A stretch of 64,000 bases of DNA, from positions 34,857,628 through 34,921,627 of the forward strand of contig OX578280.1 of assembly GCA_951217055.1 (NCBI GenBank), written 5' to 3'. The DNA is from Gerris lacustris (Eukaryota > Arthropoda > Insecta > Hemiptera > Gerridae). Both the position numbers and the translations under genes were made by a program. This document shows, piece after piece, positions 54,945-64,000 of the stretch. Numbering within the stretch: the first letter of the stretch is position 1; each line of letters starts with the position of its first letter. Under the pieces are notes generated by a model, which saw only the letters and a program-made list of their open reading frames with translations, had not been told where the DNA came from and searched no databases.

Positions 54945-55290
54945 ATGTTACACAGGGGTACGGGGTACAAAAGTCAAAATAGTATTTACCCTTCAAGCAT
55001 GTCGTCGGAAAGCTCTTTAAGAGTACAGTAATTGTTGTTACGTACACTTTGACATATTTTCACAAAGGGGGGGTAAAATGGAAAAAACACGTTTTTATGC
55101 TATTTTTGGGGTCTAAAAGAACTCCCAAAATTCTGGTCATGAACTCATTTTTTCTTTTGATATTATTGAAATTTTAAAATTTTTGTGCATTTTTAAGTGC
55201 ATCCTAGCGTGAGATATCGTCTGGAGTGACACAAACATGTATATATACATATATACATACATATAAACATACATACATACATAAAAAAAT
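54945..55290 (+). repeat. Family H repeat copy
   Basis: CACAGGGGTACGGGGTACAAAAGTC, CTCTTTAAGAGTACA, TTGTTGTTACGTACACTTTG and GGGGGGGTAAAATGGAAAAAAC match 10384-10642 and the minus-strand copy at 59790. It ends in ATATACAT / CATACATACAT simple repeats. Confidence 0.65.
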
Positions 55291-56302
55291 TGTTAAATTT
55301 CAGGAATCTTTTAAGAATGGTCTAAAACGGATTTCCATGGAGAAAATTTTCAAAAATTCGCATTACAAAAATTTTGAAGCCATTGCTATAGCTTAATTTT
55401 CTTCGATAATTCGCTAAAAACAAACTACTATGTAGATTCTTTTTACAAGATTTCTTTGCATAATCCTAATTAAGCTCAAGAGTAAAAGAGAAATAAATAA
55501 TATTTTGGAGTTATTTTATTCAAAACTTTATTTCTACTTGGCTCGTGGTGGATAAAACAAAAAATATTTTAATGAAATTGCTCTTAAAAAGAGTTAAAAG
55601 TTTTTTCAACTAATTTTTTTTATTTTGCACAAGAGGCAAATATTCAAGTTAAGAAGGGAAATTTTAATCTACTTGGTTGAACGTTGAACCTTGCCTTTCA
55701 ATGAAAAAAGTAGTTTGAAACAATGTCTGGCTGAAGTCGGAGGATATTACAGCCCAAGGGAAGCCTGAAGTTTACTGCACCCTCAGGAGCTTAAAACCAA
55801 TTCTCAAAACACCTTTCCATTGTCCGACACACTTTCTCCCACACCTTTGGCTAAACATTTCGTAATTATCTTGTAGAATTTATTTGTTAAAAAAACAAAC
55901 TCAAAACATTTAAATTACTGAAATTTTTCAACAAGGAATTAAGTGTTTTTATGTTTCTTTTACCTTACACAGTAATTTATTTCTAGAGAGTTTATAAAAA
56001 AAAATATACTCCGAAATTTTTCGTTATAATTTAGTTTAATTTTTTTTTTTAAATGAAAGTAATACTTTAGAAAATTAGATTCATAAATGAAATATGTTCA
56101 TTGTTCTCAAATACAACTAAACTGAGAAATGACAAATGAACTAAAATTTAATATTCTGTTTTCTATTATTTAACCCTATAATATATTATGGTATTATTAG
56201 GTAACTGAGTAAATAAATAATAACGCACTTCTAAGGAATAATCAGTGTACCGCAAGAATATTAAGAATAATTACAAATTTTTAAAAGAAAAGTTTAAAAA
56301 AA
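55291..56302. other. AT-rich stretch, nothing recognised
   Basis: No coding or repeat signal that I can support. Confidence 0.4.
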
Positions 56303-56335
56303 AACCGGTTTCGACTTAACGTCATCATCAGTTAG
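56303..56335 (-). ncRNA. Hammerhead-ribozyme-like motif 5 (complete core)
   Basis: Minus strand: CTGATGA (plus 56325-56331), stem II GAC-GTTAA-GTC, GAAAC (plus 56308-56312). ACCGGT follows GAA, a self-complementary hexanucleotide that would be a 3-bp stem III in a dimer, with T as the next base. All core positions match the hammerhead consensus. This is the minimal design known from Penelope-like elements. Stem I is weak by eye. Confidence 0.6.
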
Positions 56336-56740
56336 TTGATTATTTGGGGCAGGCTTGACGGTTTGGATAAAGTCAGAGGATTACTGGGGGTCAGGTACTA
56401 GGTATACACTAGAAATAACTTAAATACTAAACAGATAAGGTACATGGTAAGTTTTGTCTGTACATTGCTCAGAATTGAATATTTTTGCATTCCGAAAACC
56501 GAATCCGGCCATAACTTTTTTCGTGTATGTGTGTGTGTATGTCTGTCTAACAGTCAACCTTTATAGGCGCAAAACTGGCTAATCGAAATCGATTAACTTT
56601 TTTTCAGAGGTGAGCGCAAACCTTTTGCGCAATTTGTAGGCTTGGTTTCATCTAAACATATTGAGTAGAACCAAAGTTATTAACAATTTTATAAAAAATT
56701 GTACACATAACCTAAAAAAATTAGGTTGACCCACCGTAAC

Positions 56741-57083
56741 CAAACCCCACAGACTCGCTATTCAAAATGTTTGGGAACTTCTATATCACCTAAAGACTCA
56801 CAGTTTTTTGCGTTTGCTCGGAAATTGGCCCAAACCGACTGGAAAAATCCGAAAATTAAAAAAATATTTTTTGAAAAGTTGACTTCTCTTATGGCGTCCA
56901 AACCCCACAGACTCTTATGGCGACCAAACCCCACAGACTCGCTATTCAAAATGTTTGGGAACTTCTATATCACCTAGAGACTCACAGTTTTTTGCGTTTC
57001 GTCGGAAATTGGCCCAAACCGACTGGAAAAATCCGAAAGTTAAAATTTTTTTTTTGAAAAGTTGACTTCTCTTATGGCGTCTG
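56741..57083. repeat. Two tandem units of 184 bp
   Basis: CAAACCCCACAGACTCGCTATTCAAAATG at 56741 and 56925. Each unit holds TTGGGAACTTCTATATCACCTA, TCACAGTTTTTTGCGTTT, GGAAATTGGCCCAAACCGACTGG and AAGTTGACTTCTCTTATGGCGTC. A 20-bp inner repeat (CTTATGGCG..CAAACCCCACAGACT) sits at the junction and may have seeded the duplication. Open frames 56726-56977 and 56758-56949 are repeat-derived. Confidence 0.9.
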
Positions 57084-57703
57084 CAATTGTTGACCGATTT
57101 AATTTCTGATTGGGGTGCTCAAACCTCACACTAATGCTCTTTAAGTCGAGATATTTATTATTTTATTAATTGTTCCCATAACTATAGTTATTAAATATTT
57201 ACTGATGCAACTGCCATTTTGAGAGAAGATGCTGGTAATTAAATTAATGCACCATCATATGGTTGATGACTGTTCAATGACTTCCCAGTCTAATTGCTTT
57301 GATCTACGTTTATTATCTTATTTAATATACCTTTTATTTTCATTGTTAGTTATTATTACTAAATTACTACGTTTAGTTTCTATTGGCTATTTTTTAAATA
57401 ATATATAGATAGACTCCAAACTACGATTTGGAGAGTATTATATTCTTAGTAATGGAATTAATGATGTATAATATAGTCCTGATTTTATTCCTGGAAGGCT
57501 TTAGAAACAAAACTTTTTAGGAATTTAATTTAATTGCTAGGCCTACATGATTATTGGAAACATAGCCACTAATACCTAGCATGAGCCCCGCGTGGTATGA
57601 ATATAAACTATTGTACTAGGTTTGACAAGTTAATATAAAAGTATAAAGCTTATAATTAGAGAATAATATTGCACTGGTTGACTAAAGATTTTAGATAAGT
57701 AAT
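57084..57703. other. AT-rich stretch, nothing recognised
   Basis: No coding or repeat signal. Confidence 0.4.
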
Positions 57704-57782
57704 ATGAAATTAGACCTAAATTAATATAATATAATAATATAGTATGAAATTAGACCTAATTAATATGAAATTAGACCTTACC
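57704..57782. repeat. Short tandem repeat, ATGAAATTAGACCTAA-type unit
   Basis: GAAATTAGACCT occurs three times within 75 bp, separated by AATTAATAT-type spacers. Confidence 0.75.
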
Positions 57783-57975
57783 TAAATAGTACCATAATGT
57801 TATCTAAATCCACAAAATCTCCGTCAAAACTACTGATGAACCAATAATACACTCTGATACTGAGACAATAATAGATTTCTAACACTAAGATTTAGGTTTA
57901 AAGGTTGTTTGTACGAAGAGTTATTATGTGGATAAATTAATATGACAAAAACTATAATTTTTAATCTAGCGCGAA

Positions 57976-58150
57976 AGCGCTGTAAACATTCTAAAGAACA
58001 AATAATTGCTTTTAAGTCTTCAAAATATCATCAAACAGAAATGCGTTTCAAACAACGTCCGTCTGTCAATGTACTTAATAGTTGTCCGATTTTAATGAAA
58101 TTTAAATGGTATGTAAAAGTTAGCCCACAGATGGTCACCTATTAATTTTA
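57976..58150 (+). repeat. Family C-like diverged fragment
   Basis: ACAGAAATGCGTTTCAAAC, GTCCGTCTGTC, CCGATTTTAATGAAATTTAAATGGTATGT and TTAGCCCA follow the order of family C but are heavily diverged. The open frame 57942-58145 is repeat-derived. Confidence 0.4.
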
Positions 58151-59789
58151 AAACTTCTGCGTAAATTGCTATTTCTCATGGTATATCTATTTTGGCCTGT
58201 CTCAGAATTTAGAAATGTGTGCAAAAGTACACTGCCCTACTTGTATGTTATAAATGTCACATACCCTACCTGTGGTTCCATCTTTAAGGGCTCTTTAAAA
58301 AAAATTACAAGGGCAAACATTTCAAGTGCGTTACAGGTAAAACGACTATATTACCGCGTAATGCGCCTTCGCAGTTGAAAGTTCATCTGTACAATCGATT
58401 TATTATAACGATCGTTCTCTTGTAACTGTAGAATGATTAATCAGAATAGGACAATTCTAAATTATATTGTGAACGAAATTTAGTCCAATAACTTGTTAAT
58501 AATTTTATACTTTATTCATTCTAAAGTTTTAAGAGAAAGATCATAAGGAAAAGATTGCACGGATGAACTTTAAACTTAATTAGTCTACTAAGTAATTAAG
58601 ACCAGATTTTGCTTTGATGGTCATTCCAATCGTAATAATTAACAAAATAGTAGTTCATATCCTTTAGGATATTCATTGTAGGTAACAAAGTACAGTAAAA
58701 GTATTTTGGTTTCCTAACAAACGAAATTTACTTTATATTACAGATTACCCTTTAATAAAAGAAATACACTGTTAAATAGCAGGCTAGGTTTTCAAAGTGG
58801 GATTTCAAATATCAATGTAATTTACGAGTACCCAGGTAAAGGCTAGACATAAATAATTGCTTGCTTTGTTTATTTGTAAAGAGACCTTGTTTCAAATTCT
58901 ATTTTGAGTGACTCCATTTATTTTATTTCATTACTTCTAATGCATCCACTGTTGAATTAATTAATCTCTAGAATCCTCATTGAATGTAGAGAGTCTTAAT
59001 TATACTGGACGTATTCAGTTCGTTCTGTACTTATTATAAGATGGTTAGAGGATGAAAAAGTAAGATGTATTCATAGGTTTTAACAATTAATATAAAGAAA
59101 TTGTAAGGAGGTCATTAGGTAGTTGAACGAATCACAGTACAGAAATCGCCCATAGCTAAATTAGCTTTTAGTCTAATTCACCGTTCTCATAACGAATCAC
59201 GAACAGGAAATATAAAATGCCAAGTCTATATACGCATACATCTTTATTGCAAAACTCTTTATAAGCGCGTTCAAGTTACACTTACAACGAAATCGAACTG
59301 TATTGAGACCCACCACATGTTCTCTCTATGAATCTAAATGCCGTGATAATGTGAAAACAACAATATTTTTTTTTTTTAACAAAAGTAGCAATTTAAAGTA
59401 ACTTTATATTAAGTACACAAAAAATAAACACAATAATAGATTAAAACATTTTTAGTAGTAATGAACCCGCCCAATATAACAATTTCGTAGTTTTCATAAT
59501 TTCAGTTTCAACAATAGCTGAGATTAAAGGGACAACAAAGAAGAATTTATCTTTAGAAACTGGTTTGCTACAATTTTTAGGTTTTAGAAATTAAACCTGA
59601 AACCAAAATAAAAGAAGAATAATGATGAAGTATAAAGTTATTTACAATAACTTAAGACATCTTCAGAAAATTGAGAGACAAAATAGCTTGAAACGGGTTC
59701 AAATTTAAAAATGAAAACTTGAGTTAAGACTTAATGCTGTGCTTATTTTTCCTTGCTGACTTTTTCTTCTGCTTTTCCATTTTACTATC
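58151..59789. other. AT-rich stretch, nothing recognised
   Basis: The plus open frame 58166-58378 shows no motif. No repeat copy seen. Confidence 0.4.
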
Positions 59790-60250
59790 CTCTTATATGA
59801 AAATATAACAAAAGTGTACGTAGGTGTACTTTTAGGTACCATTTGTACCCAAAAGTACTAAATGTACTCAAATTATTCCTGTCATCAAATAAAGCACGTA
59901 TACCAATTTTCATTCGAATTGGATCAACAATACCCCCCTGACCCCCCTTCTTTTTACCCCCCCCCCCCCCCCCTCCTTATTTGAAAATATGACAATGTGT
60001 CCATAACAACAATTGGTGTACTCTTAAAGAGCTTTCCAACTACATGCATCATGAAGGGTATATAATATTGACTTTTGGACCGTACCCTGTACCCCTGTGT
60101 ACCAAAATTTAAATTTTAAAATCATATAATCCTTCTCGATGATAAAATACATATATATACGAAATTTCATGGGGATCGGTTGAAGTCTATAAATCACAAA
60201 CAAACAAACAGACAGACAGACATAAATTTTTATATATATAGATTTTGAGT
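59790..60250 (-). repeat. Family H repeat copy with TCTATATATATAAAA-type end
   Basis: Minus strand: AAAATCTATATATATAAAA, TCTGTCTGTCTGTTTGTTTG, CTTCAACCGATCCCCATGAAATTTCG, GGTACACAGGGGTACAGGGTACGG, CCAACTACATGC-type sequence and GGTAAAAAGAAGGGGGG. Includes a C17 run at 59957-59973. The open frame 60024-60272 is repeat-derived. Confidence 0.65.
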
Positions 60251-60365
60251 GTGACATTAGAAACACACACAAAAGTATGGCATTAAATCATCAAATGGCT
60301 AAAATTCTGTTGGGTGTTAAGGAATTAGAGACAATTAAACAATTGCATACTTCAAGAAAATATTA

Positions 60366-60592
60366 TGCTTTCGAGCTTACCAAGGTGGAGGACATTTTTT
60401 AGGTTTCCGATTTCAAAAATTCCAAGATAGAAATATGTTTCAGACATCAGGGAAAATTTTTGGTCTCTGTCTGTCGTTCGATTTTAGCGAACAAGCATAC
60501 CTAAAAAACTACTCGCCCGGTCATGGTAATACTATGGTAGGTCAAAAATAGCCTATTGTTGGTCCCATTCAAGATTCAACCACCTGCCCCTA
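60366..60592 (+). repeat. Dispersed repeat family C, 5' fragment
   Basis: TGCTTTCGAGCTTACCAAGG, TCCAAGATAGAAATATGTTTCAGACATCAGGGAA, CTATGGTAGGTCAAAAATAGCC and TTGTTGGTCCCATTCAAG match 33109-33676 in reverse. Confidence 0.75.
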
Positions 60593-60687
60593 TTTGTTTT
60601 AATTTCACATACCCACAAAAATACATTTATTTACATCATTATCTTCAAACGTAACGTTTTTTTTTTTAAATATAGCCCGCAGATTTT

Positions 60688-60992
60688 TTCAAAGGGAATT
60701 TTTTAGGCAAAAACTAATTCAAAAAATTATTTCTGTCGTCTTTCGTTTGTGCACACGCGTGGAACCTATACTGAGTCGATGACGATGAAATTTGGCATAC
60801 ATGTTCCAAAAAATCATACCCCAAGCCTAAATAGAGAAATTAATTTTGGATCAAATTTATGGGCACCACCCACCAAAAACGTAAAAATAATATTTAAAAC
60901 GGTTCCGACGATTTTTAAAAAAATCTAAACTTTTGTCCATTTGAATTCGAATATAACAATTTAAGTCGGGTCCCAGGGGAAAAAAATCTAGA
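60688..60992 (-). repeat. Dispersed repeat family B, reverse copy
   Basis: Contains TGCACACGCGTGGAACCTA, GATGAAATTTGGCATACATGTTC, AATCATACCCCAAGCC, AAACGGTTCCGACGATTTTT and GGGGAAAAAAATCTAG. It abuts family E copy 3 directly. Confidence 0.7.
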
Positions 60993-61073
60993 TAATAATT
61001 ACAAGATAAAAAGAACTTTTTATATACTAAGTTTTTAAATTTTCTGTTAAATCAGATGTAATGTTGATCTGAC

Positions 61074-62107
<1,034 letters not shown>

Positions 62108-62767
62108 TAATATAATTTTCATTGTTATATTATAATGTTAGTAAAAAATAAATAGTTCCGAATTTATATACTTCACATAAATGACAACAATCTAGAGAGC
62201 TGATCTTAAACCTATAAAAGGACAAATCTTTGTTCAACGGATCTCGCCAACACCGAATCTAAACCGTGCCATTGATATGCCCCCGTGTAGGGTCAGTAAG
62301 AGAAGAAAAAGAAAAATGTGTACAAGTAAAGAAGTACAGATGCAGAAAAATTAAACCGATACCTAGGACACAAGTGTAAACAGACCTGGTTGTCACACGT
62401 CAATTAATTTATTTCTTTGTTTACTTTTCCTTTTTCGCTGTCATCCAATGTTAATCTCTTAATATAAAATCACAAATTTGAAACCCGTCAAAATGAAGAT
62501 TGTAAATATGGGACATGTCAAAACAAATAAAATAACTTGCGGTTTTTTTCCGAACTAACTTTCTATACAGCAAAATTTGCTGAACACTAATTAAATTCTA
62601 ATGAAAGATGGCTAAAAGTATTAAAATAATGCATTGTCATCGTGTTCTGAGCTATGCTAAAAGTTTCAAATGTCTAGCTACTCGGGAAGTTAGTTAGAAA
62701 TCGATTGCCAGATTTGTACTGGACAAACAAACAAGAAAGCAAACTAAAAAAAACGTAGTAAAATAGC

Positions 62768-63000
62768 TTTAAACGGGGCCGGAGAGAGGCCGAGTTCGAT
62801 TCCCCGCGGGGGGTAGTTATTTTTATGGTGCATTTGACAAAATTTACATTAATAATTAAATGTAACCACAAAAGCAACCCATAAATGGAAGCCACTGGAC
62901 CAAGTAATAAAGTTCTCTTATACTTACAAGAAAGTTTGGGAAGAGTTGTATCGGACAAATGTTTGTAAAGACTGTCTGACTATGACAAATATACCTTTTT
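62768..63000 (-). repeat. Dispersed repeat family B, reverse fragment with tRNA-like part
   Basis: GAGTTCGATTCCCCGCGGGG (box-B-like), AGTTATTTTTATGGTGCAT, ATTAATAATTAAATGTA and AAATGGAAGCCACTGGACC match 21560-21680. It begins within 4 bp of the end of family E copy 3. Confidence 0.65.
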
Positions 63001-63069
63001 TCATTCTTTTTTTGTAGGGGGTGGAAGGCACTATAAGTCAATATACCTTACTATTATAATTATTATAAA

Positions 63070-63398
63070 TTTTTGTTTTTAGATTTTGAGCTAAATCAGA
63101 TACATTTTCATCAATAACTCAGAAACAGTCAGTGTTTGGAGGATAGCACCCATAAATAAAAATAAATTGGTGTAACAAGTTATTTCTCTATTTCGCTTTG
63201 GAGTTTGATTTTTCTCAACATGTATGCCTAATAATAAATCAACCCAGTCCTGTAGGTTTATCACGTCTGAACCGGCAAAGACACCGATTTTTTTTTAAAT
63301 TACTTTCTTGGACTCAAGGGACGTAAAAATGTGTAAATCCATCAAAATTGAATTTTCGCGCTATCAAACTACTTTCTGCTTAGATGAGGAAGTAAAAA
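63070..63398 (+). repeat. Dispersed repeat family B, forward fragment
   Basis: TTTTGAGCTAAATCAGATA, TCTCTATTTCGCTTTGGAG, TTTTTCTCAACATGTATGCC, TTGGACTCAAGGGACGTAAAAATGTGTAAATCC and TTTTCGCGCTATCAAACTACTTTCT...GAGGAAGTAAAAATA. It stands head to head with the reverse fragment at 62768. Confidence 0.7.
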
Positions 63399-64000
63399 TA
63401 CGGAGTAGAAGAACAATTATTTTTGCATGGGATACGAGACAAATTGAAAAGCTTTACCAGCAAACTTTACCGAACAAGTAGTTAACAAATATGTCAAAAA
63501 ATCAATTTATACGTAGTAAATAAACAAAATTGTAATACCAAAATTCATATTTTAATTCTGGGACACATTTTTTGTAATATTAGACATGCTTTGTTTTACT
63601 TAAAATGTAGCCCCAATCTTAATAAAATTGTAGACTGTTTTTGCCCTTTATGTTACGTGCCTCAGAAAAAATTATTACTTCTTAAAAATGTAAGCTTTTG
63701 AGCACCGACTTGTATTTGATATATAGGGTTCAAATGTTGTAAGACCACTTCATTTATCAAATTTAATAGAATTAGAGGGTGTCTTGGTCCCTAACCACTT
63801 GTTACCATAATTTGAAATTGCCCCTATATAAATAGACCACCCTAATATGTATGTATGTGTATTATAAACACTTATGCCATTGTATTGCATAACCGCATTA
63901 ACTACGTAGGACTGTTTATTTCTATGACAAAACAACTAGAGTGAATTAAATAGAAATTTTAATGTGAAACAATTAAGTGGACTGAATATAGGATAACCAT
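63399..64000. other. AT-rich stretch, nothing recognised
   Basis: ATATGTATGTATGTGTAT simple sequence near 63847. The minus open frame 63750-63935 has no motif. Confidence 0.4.

Overview
The window looks like intergenic or deep intronic DNA from an AT-rich animal genome, most likely an insect. I infer this from the abundance of MITE-like inverted-repeat elements, tRNA-derived SINE fragments, Penelope-like retroelement remains with hammerhead-type motifs, long (AT)n tracts, and the absence of any long open reading frame. I cannot name the species. There are no bacterial features, no operon and no true tRNA or rRNA gene. Most open frames are chance frames or lie inside repeats.

Layout. 1-8.7 kb: two copies of a dispersed repeat (family A), a 253 bp MITE with an 8-bp target duplication, a 1.76 kb foldback element with ~105 bp inverted ends, a SINE-like T-arm, an 85-bp tandem pair and a copy of family B. 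8.7-12.6 kb: three 145-bp tandem units, a duplicated 'family H' unit and two copies of family E. 14-20 kb: an NRF1/E2F-like motif pair, a 140 bp hairpin MITE, a tRNA-derived SINE, three family C copies and a hammerhead-type motif. 20-31 kb: family B copies, (AT)n, a 300 bp long inverted repeat, two copies of family F (one split by a near-perfect palindrome with a 14-bp target duplication), two more hammerhead-type loci, SINEs and family I. 31-41 kb: a TIR element with AGGGTCC ends, family C and B copies, a decayed Penelope-like GIY-YIG endonuclease frame and a further hammerhead-like motif. 41-48 kb: small MITEs, homopolymers, a second copy of the 8-bp-TSD MITE and a GC minisatellite.

47.5-54.5 kb is the richest part. 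It has an unidentified two-exon coding candidate on the minus strand, then a 1.17 kb TIR element packed with ACGAATATG palindromes. These are followed by a non-autonomous hAT-like element, a short TIR element with a decayed HTH-type transposase start, a GC-rich block with a perfect 20-bp-stem hairpin, and a 420 bp MITE. 55-64 kb holds another hammerhead-type motif, two 184-bp tandem units, copies of families H, C and B, and a family E copy split by a ~1 kb insertion that carries a 365 bp (AT)n array.

The coding signals with any support are: a Penelope-like GIY-YIG remnant (37.86-38.26 kb), a frameshifted transposase N-terminus (52.93-53.15 kb), and the unidentified minus-strand exon pair (47.9-48.5 kb). 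The window records layered insertion of non-autonomous elements rather than a set of cooperating genes. Family letters (A, B, C, E, F, H, I, N) are my own labels, made by comparing parts of this window with each other; no database was consulted.
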